Below, piece by piece: positions 38,509-47,842 of a stretch of DNA of 64,000 nucleotides. The DNA comes from an uncultured Planctomycetaceae bacterium (GTDB lineage: Bacteria > Planctomycetota > Planctomycetia > Pirellulales > Pirellulaceae): positions 1 through 64,000 of the forward strand of contig CALMEE010000009.1 in NCBI GenBank assembly GCA_937862885.1. Direction: 5' to 3'. Both the position numbers and the translations under genes were made by a program. Position 1 is the stretch's first letter. Each line of letters begins with the position of its first letter. Under the pieces are notes generated by a model. That model worked only from the letters and a program-made list of their open reading frames with translations. It did no database searches and was not told the origin of the DNA.

Positions 38509-39960
38509 TCAGCGAGACCTCTTGTCGAACTCCACCACAGAAATTAAGCCATCGCCATCGGTGTCCAACTGATTGAATTGGTCCACGATTTCTTGGGTCA
38601 AAGTCTTTCCTTCGGCGAATTCGGATAATTGGATTTGTCCGTCCTGATTCTTATCTAGTTTCAAGAACCGCTCCGAAGGTCTGACTCTCCTGGCATTTAT
38701 CGCTTCGTCATCAAGTTGGAACCGCTCATCGGTTGGACCAACTACGGTCCCAGGAAGTTGCAAGTCACGCATAATCCGGGTTTCACCTTCTCCGGCTGGT
38801 TGTTCGACATTACGGCGGTTAGGACGAAGTGAACTGCGAGTCGAGGGGCGTGTCTCCCGCGACGACGCATCATTGTTCTGACTTGATTGCCCTGACGTCG
38901 TGGTAGAACCCGAAACATAGGCTAACAATTCCTCATACGTAATCTCACCATTCTTATCCGCGTCGGCATTCTTGATAATTCGCAAATTTTCAAGTTCATC
39001 GCCATCAAGCACGCCGTTCTTGTTCGTATCATGCTCTGCCATCAGTTGCCGAGCGTAGGCAGCCATATCAGTAGTCCCTCGACTTGAGCGAGTCGTAGAG
39101 GTCGATGAACGATTTGGCTCAGGTTCATTACCGGATTGACCTCGATCACCGCGTTGTTGTCCACCACGAAAATCTCCACCGCGAAAATCTCCGCCACCGC
39201 CGTTTTCCTGACCGCCGCGAAAATCTCGACCACGTCGGTTGTCGCCACCGTCATTACTCTGATCCGGTCGATCGCGGTTACGATCGCGATTTGCGGACCT
39301 AGCTTGAAAACGTTTTGCGACCTCTAGTTTACTTAGTTGTCCATCCTGATTTTCATCAAACTCTTGCCATGGTGGATTGCCCCAGGGTATCTCGGCCAAT
39401 TCGCGTGCATCCAGGATTCCGTTTTGATCGGCATCATATTGTTCGAAGATACCTTGCACTTGGCGATCAATTTCCCTACCGAACTGCTCGCGTATCGAAA
39501 CCATAGTTTCGGCAACTTCCGATTCCGAGAGTCCAAACCCCGGAATACTGAGTTGATCCTCTTTGGTTTCCTTGGTGACACCGAAGCTAGGCAGATCTTG
39601 GCGTACGATTGGTTCACCAAATCCAGGAATCTTGCGCGGAAGTTTATCAAATTCTTCGTTAGCACGTTGCTTGGCTTGTTCTTCCCGCTCGGAATTAACG
39701 CGAGTGACTAGATCACGGATTGCAATCGGCCGCGATAGATCGACCTCCATCCGCTCCAGAAATTGTCGATCGCGGTCTTGCAACTCATTTGGCTCCAACA
39801 TGCCATTACCGTTTCGGTCGCGCGCCTTTAACCATTCCTCAATATTGAAATCACGGCGGCGACGCTCCCGGTTTTCTTCCTGTGCGATAGATTCGCTTAC
39901 CACGCTGACGGTCATCAGCGCCACAAGGATTGAAAATAGCAAATTCATTTTTGAAATCAC
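38509..39960 (-). CDS. secreted multi-EF-hand protein
   Basis: 483 residues with a signal peptide (LLFSILVALMTVSVVSESIAQ). Seven EF-hand-like loops are visible: RNGNGMLEPNEL, DADQNGILDARE, DENQDGQLSKLE, DTNKNGVLDGDE, DADKNGEITYEE, DKNQDGQIQLSE and DTDGDGLISVVE. Most carry the full calcium-coordinating pattern with Glu or the equivalent at position 12. A Gly/Arg/Asp-rich low-complexity block (DFRGG repeats, about residues 235-270) lies between the third and fourth loops. Start either GTG 39960, which has an AGGTGG-like site upstream, or ATG 39948. Likely an extracytoplasmic calcium-binding protein. Divergent from the TPR gene. Confidence 0.88.
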   Translation of the reverse strand: MISKMNLLFSILVALMTVSVVSESIAQEENRERRRRDFNIEEWLKARDRNGNGMLEPNELQDRDRQFLERMEVDLSRPIAIRDLVTRVNSEREEQAKQRANEEFDKLPRKIPGFGEPIVRQDLPSFGVTKETKEDQLSIPGFGLSESEVAETMVSIREQFGREIDRQVQGIFEQYDADQNGILDARELAEIPWGNPPWQEFDENQDGQLSKLEVAKRFQARSANRDRNRDRPDQSNDGGDNRRGRDFRGGQENGGGGDFRGGDFRGGQQRGDRGQSGNEPEPNRSSTSTTRSSRGTTDMAAYARQLMAEHDTNKNGVLDGDELENLRIIKNADADKNGEITYEELLAYVSGSTTTSGQSSQNNDASSRETRPSTRSSLRPNRRNVEQPAGEGETRIMRDLQLPGTVVGPTDERFQLDDEAINARRVRPSERFLKLDKNQDGQIQLSEFAEGKTLTQEIVDQFNQLDTDGDGLISVVEFDKRSR

Positions 39961-40420
39961 GGTTCCACCTTTTTAGATCCAGGTTCCACAATCAACCTGT
40001 CCGGAAAAATGAAAAAAGTCGCCTCGGTGACAAACGTCCTAAATCTTAGAGCTAAAAGCACGCCGGTGCTCCAACAGTATAGGAGATTTAACCCTTTCGA
40101 AAACCAAAAGTTTCCTTCAAAATCAGGGCAGTTTCGCCAATCTGGAAGAATTAGTACCATTTTCCCAACTGGAACACCGAGAATAACGTCCGAATTGCCG
40201 CAATTCCGCGTTACTCCAGATTGCTTTTGGCGACAATGCGAGACCAAATTCTTGATTTGACCCTAAATTCGAAACGACCGATAATAGGATACCCGATCCA
40301 ACGAATGCAGGCCCAATTGATGCGATGAATTCATGCCATCTGGGTCCGTACTTGTTTGGTTGACCAATGATATTGCCATTTCGATCCAACCCATACGAGA
40401 TTTTGAGCAGAGGAAATGCC
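39961..40420. other. intergenic region with no supported gene
   Basis: 460 bases between divergent genes. Overlapping short frames exist on both strands, including a hydrophobic minus-strand one (40123-40422), but none matches a known protein or has a Shine-Dalgarno site. AGAGGA just before 40421 is the ribosome-binding site of the TPR gene. Confidence 0.45.
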
Positions 40421-43400
40421 ATGCAACAGCGCTGTCCCAGGTGCCACCAGCGAATCCAGCGAATTGTCGAAGGTTGCCCTCATTGTCACTGGGAATTCAG
40501 CGAACTATTGAACGAATCACCGCCAGCCACTGATGACAACAATATCGAATTGGTGAACCCTGAAATTGAAATGTCGATAACGGCTGAACACATTGAATCA
40601 GCCCTCGATTCCATTGAATACAAAGATTATGCGGCCGCGCTCGAATCATTGAATCGCGCAATCTTGAATGCGAACTCCATGGACTTGGCGCAATGTCTTG
40701 GTCTGCGCGGTTTTGTCAACCTCAAGCTGCGCAATTTTGATGAGGCGATTGACGATTGCACGGAGTCGATTCGCCAACGCGGCGAGGACGCTGAAACGCT
40801 GTCTTGGCGCGCAGCGGCTTATGGAGAAAAGAACCTGTGGAATTTGGCGTTCGCTGATCTGATTGCCGCGAGTCAAGTTTCGCGTGAACCTGAGGAAGTC
40901 AAACGACTCTTGACAATGTATGCGGAGCCAGCTCTGGCATCTTTTCGGCAACGAGTAAAAAACGGTGAGTCGAACAGTCATTTGTTTTTTGATCGCGGCC
41001 AGGTGTACTACACCATCGGTAATTTTGACAATGCGCGGCGTGATTTTAAACTTGCATTGGAAGAAGACCCGCATTTTGAACCAGCTCTCGTGGGGCTGGG
41101 CGAAATAGAACTTGCATTAGGACATTTTGCTGAAGCCGAAAGATTGGCAAGCCAGGCGCTCTCAAATGGCACCAGTCTGCGACTCAAAGCATTGGGTATC
41201 CGCGCTCTGGCCATTGCGCGGCAAGGTGACCTGAAACGCGCTAAACGCGACATTGAGATCATGCGCGAATTGTGTGGTGAGGCAGCTGATGGATTTATCA
41301 CGTGCGCTAAACTGCATATCGAAATTCATGATTACTCGGCGGCAATTGAAGACCTTTCGCTGGCTATACAAGCCAACCAATTTCACGCGCAAGCGATTCG
41401 GCTGCGGGGTGAGCTTTATGCAAAACTGCATAATTATGAATTTGCCGGGAAGGATTTCAGCATCTACCTGGAATTAGTGCCGACGGACTTGGCCATTCGC
41501 TTGGCTCGCGCTGAAGTCAATATGCACCGCAATCGCCTCGGACCAGCACTGGCGGATTTCAATCTGGTACTCAAACAGGACGACATCAATGCCGCAGCTT
41601 ATTTGGGGCGAAGTGAAGTTTACTTGAAACTCAAGGAACTCGATCAGGCTGAATCGGATTGCCAAAAAGCGATTCGTCTAGACTCATTGAACCCGGCCGC
41701 ACATTTCATCCGCGGCAAGATTCTATCTGCCGCCGCAAAGCAATCGGATGAAGGCAGTTCATCTTCGCTCTCCGCATTAGCCTTTGATCGCTTCGTGCAG
41801 GCCGAGACTTCCTTTACACGCGCCTTGGAACTGAAAAATGAGCACGATGTTGTTTCGGCTGAGTATCATTATCTACGCGGGATCGCGCGCTATGAACAAC
41901 AAAAATATTTCAAGGCCATGGAGGATTTCGAGGCTGCAACCCGCCGACGCAGCAACCATCCCGGTTCGTTTATTTGGCTGGCTGTCGTCGCGTCGCGGCT
42001 GGAAAATTGGCGCGAGGCGATTGAATATCTGCAGAAGGCAATCATGCTGCGGCCAAGTGCCGCCAACCAATATCGCAAACTGGGTAAGCCCGTGGCCGAG
42101 AAATCGGTAAAACACTACTCCAAACTAATCGCGAAAGATAACTCACGCGCGGAATTGTTCGCGCAACGAGGTTCTGCACATGAGTTTTTGGGTGGATATG
42201 ACCTCGCCATTCTCGACTATTCTCAATCACTCAAATTACAGCCGGATAATGATGAAACTCGGATTCGCCGTGCAGCACTTTTCCGGCTAAACGGCGATCC
42301 TGGAACTGCAATTTCCGAATTGACCGAAGTACTACAACGAGACAAGAAGAACCACGCGGCCCGATATCAACGCGCCTTGGCTCATGCTCAAGCCCGCCAT
42401 ATTGAGAAAGCGACAAAAGACATTGAACGTGCTATCGCCGCTGATCCAGTACAAGGCCGCTATTGGGTTTTGCGCGGAGAATTATTGAGCAAGAGCAATC
42501 AATTCACAGCGGCTATTGCCAGTTTTGATCGGGCAATCGCTATCGACCCGACGGACTACAACGCCTTGAATCTTCGCGGTAATTCTTGGCTCAAGTTTGG
42601 GCAACCGTTACGCGCAATTTCTGATTTTTCGGAGTCGTTGGCGGCTTACCCGCGTCAACCAGCGATTGTCGCGCAGCGCGGTCAAGCCTATCTGCGAAAT
42701 GAACAATACGAGTCGGCCAATCATGACTTTGAATTGGCGTTGACGCATGACCAAACGCTCGTCCGAGCATATTGCGGTCGAGCTTCCTGCTTGGCGCATC
42801 AGGGCAATTGTGAGGAAGGGCTGATTTGGCTTACCAAACAAATTCAACGTTTTCCGCGGGGACGTGGTTTGTCCGAATTGCTCATGGCTCGAGGAAAAAT
42901 CTATTACCAGATGAGCCGTTTTCCGTCAGCCATCAATGACTTCACGATGGTCATCGCCCTCGAGCGTAAGAGCCTACTTGCGGCAGCCGCTGCTCGCTGT
43001 GCGCGCGCGGTTGCTCTGGTTCAACAGGGCCAACTTGTCAAAGCCGAAAAAGAGTTTCGCAAGGTACTGATCGACGTGCCGGAACATGATGGTGCCAAGC
43101 AAGCTGTTGAGTGGTTAAATAATGGCGAAGGCTTGCGTCCCGCCATCCTGACGCCCCCGCAACATGAAGTTTCATTGACACGACCGCCTATCCGCTACGC
43201 TCCAATTCCGATGGAGCGAAACGGAGAACAAAAAGAGTCACCACCATTCGATCTTTGGATTGTCCGCACCAAAGACAATCGAGAATATGGTCCCGTGCAA
43301 CGTGAAATATTGCAGAATTGGATTAAGGACGGGAGAATCGATCGAGACGCAAAATTATTGCGATCAGGTTGGCCAAAATGGCGTCGTGCGATCGTCGTCT

Positions 43401-43438
43401 ATCCTGAACTGATTGGCAAGAAACCAAAACTGGCGTGA
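40421..43438 (+). CDS. long TPR protein with N-terminal zinc ribbon and C-terminal GYF_2-like domain
   Basis: 1005 residues from the ATG at 40421, with AGAGGA about six bases upstream. An in-frame ATG at 40367 would add 18 residues before the cysteines. The N-terminus is a four-Cys zinc ribbon (C5, C8, C19, C22; CPRC and CPHC). Residues about 60-900 are many degenerate tetratricopeptide repeats (for example YLGRSEVYLKLKELDQAESD and AIASFDRAIAIDPTDYNAL), giving an extended protein-binding superhelix. The last 60 residues resemble a GYF_2 domain (REYGPVQREILQNWIKDGRI and GWPKW). No signal peptide or membrane segment, so probably cytoplasmic. Partner unknown. Confidence 0.85.
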   Translation: MQQRCPRCHQRIQRIVEGCPHCHWEFSELLNESPPATDDNNIELVNPEIEMSITAEHIESALDSIEYKDYAAALESLNRAILNANSMDLAQCLGLRGFVNLKLRNFDEAIDDCTESIRQRGEDAETLSWRAAAYGEKNLWNLAFADLIAASQVSREPEEVKRLLTMYAEPALASFRQRVKNGESNSHLFFDRGQVYYTIGNFDNARRDFKLALEEDPHFEPALVGLGEIELALGHFAEAERLASQALSNGTSLRLKALGIRALAIARQGDLKRAKRDIEIMRELCGEAADGFITCAKLHIEIHDYSAAIEDLSLAIQANQFHAQAIRLRGELYAKLHNYEFAGKDFSIYLELVPTDLAIRLARAEVNMHRNRLGPALADFNLVLKQDDINAAAYLGRSEVYLKLKELDQAESDCQKAIRLDSLNPAAHFIRGKILSAAAKQSDEGSSSSLSALAFDRFVQAETSFTRALELKNEHDVVSAEYHYLRGIARYEQQKYFKAMEDFEAATRRRSNHPGSFIWLAVVASRLENWREAIEYLQKAIMLRPSAANQYRKLGKPVAEKSVKHYSKLIAKDNSRAELFAQRGSAHEFLGGYDLAILDYSQSLKLQPDNDETRIRRAALFRLNGDPGTAISELTEVLQRDKKNHAARYQRALAHAQARHIEKATKDIERAIAADPVQGRYWVLRGELLSKSNQFTAAIASFDRAIAIDPTDYNALNLRGNSWLKFGQPLRAISDFSESLAAYPRQPAIVAQRGQAYLRNEQYESANHDFELALTHDQTLVRAYCGRASCLAHQGNCEEGLIWLTKQIQRFPRGRGLSELLMARGKIYYQMSRFPSAINDFTMVIALERKSLLAAAAARCARAVALVQQGQLVKAEKEFRKVLIDVPEHDGAKQAVEWLNNGEGLRPAILTPPQHEVSLTRPPIRYAPIPMERNGEQKESPPFDLWIVRTKDNREYGPVQREILQNWIKDGRIDRDAKLLRSGWPKWRRAIVVYPELIGKKPKLA

Positions 43439-43504
43439 ACGCAATTCCGTTTCTGCATGAGGAATGGAACAATGTCAATGGCGTAGCGAGCGGTTTCCAG
43501 CGAC

Positions 43505-44341
43505 TTACCACCATACCCACTCTTCCGCTTGACGAAATTCTGGATCGACCAAGTCTAACTCCTCAGACGAAGGCGCGGAGGTCAGCCGCCAAGGTCCTTC
43601 AGCAACAATCGCAATGGTATGTTCAAAATGAGCACTTAGTTGTTTGTCTTTTGTGGCAGCAGTCCACCGATCCGATCTGATCGTCAATTCTTCGGTCCCT
43701 ACGTTCACCATTGGCTCTACCGCTAAGACAACTCCCGGTTTCAAACTAAAATCGTCATCGATGGTCTCCTGTGCGTAAAAATTCCGAACTTGGGGTGGCT
43801 CATGCATTTCTTTACCGATTCCATGCCCTACCATCGAGCGAACCATGCTGAAGCCTTTCTCGTTAATGAATGCGTCCATGCCACGCGCAACTTCGCTCCA
43901 TACTTTTTCCTTCGACATCAGTTCGATCGCCAGGTCTAACACGCCTTTCGTTGCCTCGAGTAATTTGCTGGCAACTCGGGAGACCTCGCCGACGGTATGA
44001 GTCACCGCTGCGTCGGCGCACCAACCGTTAAGTCGGCATCCGGTGTCGATGCTCACGATATCCCCCTCGCGCAATTCACGCTTTCCAGGTATCCCGTGAA
44101 CCAACTCTTCATTAATGGAAATACAAGACTCTGCCGGAAACGGAATCTCACCAGGAAAATTGAGGAACAACGGTTCTGCCGACTTTCGACGAAATGTATC
44201 AGCTACGGCACGATTCAATTCTGCCGTGGTAACGCCGGGACGGATCAACTTGAATGCAGCTTGATGCGCTTGCCACACAACAAGGCCGGCGCGGCGCATT
44301 AAATTGATCTCACGCGAAGAACGCAATATACGTTTGGACAT
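43505..44341 (-). CDS. map: methionine aminopeptidase, type I
   Basis: 278 residues from the ATG at 44341 (a TTG just upstream is in frame). It removes initiator methionine after deformylation. Metal and catalytic residues are visible in order: His in ELVHGIPG, Asp in VSIDTGC, Asp in ADAAVTHTVG, His in VGHGIGKEMHEPP, Glu in LAVEPMVNV and Glu in AHFEHTIAI. There is no N-terminal zinc-finger extension, so it is the compact bacterial form. The C-terminal tail is acidic and Trp-rich. The gene stands alone here, convergent with the TPR gene. def and fmt lie about 16 kb away. Confidence 0.97.
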   Translation of the reverse strand: MSKRILRSSREINLMRRAGLVVWQAHQAAFKLIRPGVTTAELNRAVADTFRRKSAEPLFLNFPGEIPFPAESCISINEELVHGIPGKRELREGDIVSIDTGCRLNGWCADAAVTHTVGEVSRVASKLLEATKGVLDLAIELMSKEKVWSEVARGMDAFINEKGFSMVRSMVGHGIGKEMHEPPQVRNFYAQETIDDDFSLKPGVVLAVEPMVNVGTEELTIRSDRWTAATKDKQLSAHFEHTIAIVAEGPWRLTSAPSSEELDLVDPEFRQAEEWVWW

Positions 44342-44344
44342 CAA

Positions 44345-44696
44345 TAATCAGCTCTTTCATTATCGAGACTTCGCTGCCAACCAAAACCTAAACCTTTTCC
44401 CCTCGATCGCTCAGTAACGAAACTTCATCGTTTGGAATGATAATCGCATTGGTTTTAGTCGTGAAAAAACGACTTGCTCAGTCAAAATCGTCAAAAAATT
44501 CGAAAAAGTTGCATTTCTTGGCCTCCTGTGCCAACTAGGAAAACTTATCCGAGAAAATTATTTTGAGGCTTAAAATGATTGCAATGGCTAATCCAACTAA
44601 CTATACTCTTGAGTTAGATGGCTTACTCTTGCTCTTGCCATCATAATATCTGCATAACCTTCGTCACTTCCATTTGTTCACCTAGTTGGAGGAATC
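44345..44696. other. intergenic region upstream of the PEP-CTERM gene
   Basis: 352 bases between divergent genes. It contains the promoter candidate at 44579-44607 and a perfect six-base inverted repeat AGTCGT/ACGACT (44457-44474) without a T-tract. No supported gene. Confidence 0.5.
44579..44607 (+). promoter_or_regulatory. sigma-70-like promoter of the PEP-CTERM gene
   Basis: TTGCAA (44579-44584) and TATACT (44602-44607) are spaced by 17 bases, 4/6 and 5/6 to consensus. Transcription would start near 44614, giving a leader of about 83 bases before the ATG at 44697. Confidence 0.4.
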
Positions 44697-45344
44697 ATGC
44701 GACGCTACTTGCTAAATTTGGCGACGTTCACTGTATTGTCGTTTTGTGTCACCGGGTTGGCTCAGGCCGACTTTGTTAACGGAGGTTTCGAGTCAGGTGA
44801 TTTTACAGGATGGACAATCACGCCAACCGCCAACGGTCAAACAAATGTGCAGACAGTGGTGCTTTGGGATATCGACTGGGGTGGTCCATTACCTCCCAGT
44901 CTTGTTGGTCGGTTCCAGGTCGGTCAACAGGTTTTTCAATCAGGAGTTCCAGCAGGCATCGAACTGACGCAAAGCTTGGTCTTATCGGCGGGAGTCGAGT
45001 ACACGTTCTCGTTTGATTGGTCGGCGCATCGTGCAACAACTGCGTCAGCCAATACGCAAGGTGGGATTTTTGACTTGATCGTTAATGGTAACGTTCTTGC
45101 GTCAGCAGCTGCGGGTCCCACGAGCTCGACCACCCAGAATTTCGGTAATATCTCGGTCGCGTTCACGCCGCTGGTTTCTGGCAACTACGATGTGGGGGCA
45201 AGGATCACGCGTCCTTTTACCGTTCCGGCAGACCTATTTCAAAGCGTGGACAATTTCAGTGCAACGGCAATTCCCGAGCCAACTCACACACTGATTTTCG
45301 GCTTGGTCTGCCTGGCACTTAACGTGCGCAGACAACGCAAATGA
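44697..45344 (+). CDS. PEP-CTERM sorting-signal exported protein
   Basis: 215 residues. A signal peptide (FTVLSFCVTGLAQA) precedes a beta-rich extracytoplasmic domain (about residues 27-190, starting FVNGGFESGDFTGW, as in carbohydrate-binding-like or DUF642-like folds). The C-terminus is a PEP-CTERM tripartite signal: IPEP motif, a short hydrophobic helix (LIFGLVCLALNV) and a basic tail (RRQRK). Such proteins are sorted by an exosortase, which is not in this window. The ATG at 44697 follows a good GGAGGA. Likely surface or extracellular-matrix protein. The specific role is unknown. Confidence 0.85.
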   Translation: MRRYLLNLATFTVLSFCVTGLAQADFVNGGFESGDFTGWTITPTANGQTNVQTVVLWDIDWGGPLPPSLVGRFQVGQQVFQSGVPAGIELTQSLVLSAGVEYTFSFDWSAHRATTASANTQGGIFDLIVNGNVLASAAAGPTSSTTQNFGNISVAFTPLVSGNYDVGARITRPFTVPADLFQSVDNFSATAIPEPTHTLIFGLVCLALNVRRQRK

Positions 45345-45433
45345 AAATCAATTGAAAAGCGGCCAAGGGCAGAATTGGGAGTCGCCTCGCGCTGATGGGC
45401 GAGTCGCAAATCAATACTGACCGTCAACATGCA

Positions 45434-47626
45434 TTACTTCATGTCCATTTTACAGCTTAACCCGCCAGCAGCTGGGACGTAACACATTCTCGCGTAATCC
45501 ATGACCATGCGGTCACTGCTGAACCTCCATCCCAGGGTTGCGATCGAATTCTTCATGAAATCAATCCAGGATTGCGGCAGGCCGTCTTGATCGCGGTCAT
45601 AGAACATGGAAGTGATTTCGTTTTCGAGAATGTCATAAATGAGGTCTGCATCTCGTTCATCGCAAATGGTGTCATTTGCATGAGATAAGCCGCGGCCGAT
45701 TGCGAAACCATTCGAACCGTCAAAGGCTTCAGCCCACCAACCGTCCAGAATCGAGAAGTTCAAGCCACCGTTGAACACGACTTTTTGGCCGCTGGTGCCC
45801 GAGGCCTCCATTGGACGCCGCGGATTGTTCAGCCACACGTCCACTCCCTGCACAAAATGTCGGCAGACGTTGATGTCGTAGTCCTCGATAAACACAACAC
45901 GGTCCCTAAACCGCGAATCATTTTTCATCGTGGAGATGAAGCGAATCAGCTCTTTCCCCGGTTCATCTTTGGGATGTGCTTTGCCCGAAAACACGATTTG
46001 CACTGGGCGAGATGGATGATTGACAATCGCGTCCAAGCGATCAAGATCGCGGAAAATCAGATTTGCCCGTTTATAGGTCGCAAAGCGTCGCGCAAAGCCA
46101 ATGGTCAAATGGTTTGGGTTCAATATCGATTTATTTTCTGATTGTTCGTCGGGCCCGCCTTTTCGCCTTCCCGATTGTTCGGCGATTCTCCAGCGGACAA
46201 AACTGATCATACTGGACTTCAACGTGTTATGCGTTTCCCAAAGTTCACCGGGATCGATTCCGAAGACGGCTGACCAAGGATTTACGTCGCCTACGTGGTC
46301 TAACCAGTCTTTCGGGAAATAGCGATCAAATAACGCCTTCATTTGTGGTGCCAACCAAGTTTGCGTATGAACACCGTTCGTGATGTGTCCGATCGGAATT
46401 TCCTCTTCGTTGCGCCATGGCCAAAGATGGGCCCACATACGCCGCGACACGTGTCCATGTAACTGGCTGACGGCGTTAGCTGTCCGCGAAAGTTTTAGGC
46501 CGATCACGGTCATGCAAAAAGTCTCTTGGTCGTTGGTTGGTTCCGCCCGTCCTAAGCCAATCAGCTTTTCGAAGGAAAGGCCGATCTGCTCGCGCAGAGG
46601 CCCCAGATGTTCTTCCACCAGTTCAGCATGAAAGCGATCATGTCCGGCAGGTACCGGCGTATGCGTTGTGAATATGGTTTGGTGGGCCGTCTCTCGTAAC
46701 GCATTTTCGAACGCCAATCCGTGCTCACTCATCTTGGTGCGAATCACTTCCAGCGGAGCAAATGCGCTGTGCCCCTCGTTCAAATGATAAACTCCAGGAG
46801 AATAACCCAGTTGGTGTAACAATTTCACACCACCGACACCGAGGACTAGCTCTTGCCGAATGCGAGTACGCTCGTCACCTCCATAAAGGCGACTGGTCAA
46901 CGACCGATCTTCGGGACTGTTCCCTTCAACGTTGCAGTCAAGCAAATAGAGTCGCACACGCCCCACATAAATCAACCATGCTTGCGCTAACAACTTCCCG
47001 CGACGCGTCTCTAACTCGACGATGATCGGCTCGCCGTCTTCATTGAGAACTGGTCGAATCGGCAGGTTTTCGACCGCAGTATCTTCATAGACTTCATGTT
47101 GATAGCCATCATCATCGAGGCGCTGACGAAAATAACCCTGTTTGTAAAACAGACCCACGGCAACCAAAGGGAGCCCTAATGAACTTGCGCTTTTGACATG
47201 GTCGCCCGACAAGACACCAAGACCACCTGAATAAACGGGCAGCGATTCGTGTACGCCGAACTCCGCCGAAAAATAGGCCACGGGTCGACTGCCAAGGACG
47301 CCTGCCTGACTTGCCGCCCAGGTATGTTTTTGCGTTACATACTCCTTTAAGCGACGATATGCCTGATTAACGCGGGCGTACAAAACCATCGTCGAAGCAC
47401 GATGATCAAGCCGCTCCGGCGTAAATTCTTTAAGCAAAGCAACGGGATTATGATGCAGGTCCGTCCAACGCTGTGGGTCGAGGTCGCGAAAGAGAGATAT
47501 CGTTTCGTCATTCCAAGACCACCATAGGTTGCTGGCCAACGCCATACACTTATTGTAAAGCGTTTCTTTTCCGAACTCGTCGGCCACGTCGTTGATCTCG
47601 TTTGACATTCGATCAGTTGTACTCAT
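45434..47626 (-). CDS. glgP: alpha-glucan (glycogen/starch) phosphorylase
   Basis: 730 residues from the ATG at 47626 (a TTG at 47659 is also in frame). It belongs to the short bacterial alpha-glucan phosphorylase family, which cleaves alpha-1,4-glucan with phosphate to glucose-1-phosphate. Visible blocks are SAEFGVHESLPVYSGGLGVL, VYHLNEGHSAFAPLE, TTHTPVPAGHDRF, ITNGVHTQTWLAP and the pyridoxal-phosphate lysine in EASGTSGQKVVFNGG (about residues 604-618). It lies alone, with no other glg genes within the window, and converges with the PEP-CTERM gene. Glucan chain preference cannot be told from sequence. Confidence 0.93.
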   Translation of the reverse strand: MSTTDRMSNEINDVADEFGKETLYNKCMALASNLWWSWNDETISLFRDLDPQRWTDLHHNPVALLKEFTPERLDHRASTMVLYARVNQAYRRLKEYVTQKHTWAASQAGVLGSRPVAYFSAEFGVHESLPVYSGGLGVLSGDHVKSASSLGLPLVAVGLFYKQGYFRQRLDDDGYQHEVYEDTAVENLPIRPVLNEDGEPIIVELETRRGKLLAQAWLIYVGRVRLYLLDCNVEGNSPEDRSLTSRLYGGDERTRIRQELVLGVGGVKLLHQLGYSPGVYHLNEGHSAFAPLEVIRTKMSEHGLAFENALRETAHQTIFTTHTPVPAGHDRFHAELVEEHLGPLREQIGLSFEKLIGLGRAEPTNDQETFCMTVIGLKLSRTANAVSQLHGHVSRRMWAHLWPWRNEEEIPIGHITNGVHTQTWLAPQMKALFDRYFPKDWLDHVGDVNPWSAVFGIDPGELWETHNTLKSSMISFVRWRIAEQSGRRKGGPDEQSENKSILNPNHLTIGFARRFATYKRANLIFRDLDRLDAIVNHPSRPVQIVFSGKAHPKDEPGKELIRFISTMKNDSRFRDRVVFIEDYDINVCRHFVQGVDVWLNNPRRPMEASGTSGQKVVFNGGLNFSILDGWWAEAFDGSNGFAIGRGLSHANDTICDERDADLIYDILENEITSMFYDRDQDGLPQSWIDFMKNSIATLGWRFSSDRMVMDYARMCYVPAAGGLSCKMDMK

Positions 47627-47842
47627 CTCGTTATGTTTTCTCTTAAAAGTCCGTTTCAAGGTTTTGATTTGTACGCTCTTGTAATCTGGAATTATTGTGA
47701 GTTAAGGCCGACAAGTTCAACAGCAATTCCGGCTACCTTCCCGATAATCGGTCAATTCAGCACCCTGAGTTTTCGATCAGGTTCTATTTTTCGACAAAAA
47801 TGGCTACAATGATTCTACCTTCACTCACCAAAACGAAGCAAT

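Noticed and set aside
39150-39245. Short near-repeats that could suggest a CRISPR-like array
   Set aside because: They are codons for DFRGG repeats inside the EF-hand protein. There are no regularly spaced identical repeats with unique spacers.
40123-40422. Hydrophobic minus-strand frame of about 99 codons in the gap before the TPR gene
   Set aside because: No recognisable product or ribosome-binding site, and it overlaps the TPR gene's start on the opposite strand.
44457-44474. Six-base perfect inverted repeat AGTCGT/ACGACT
   Set aside because: No T-tract follows in either direction, so not a terminator. Too short to claim as an operator.
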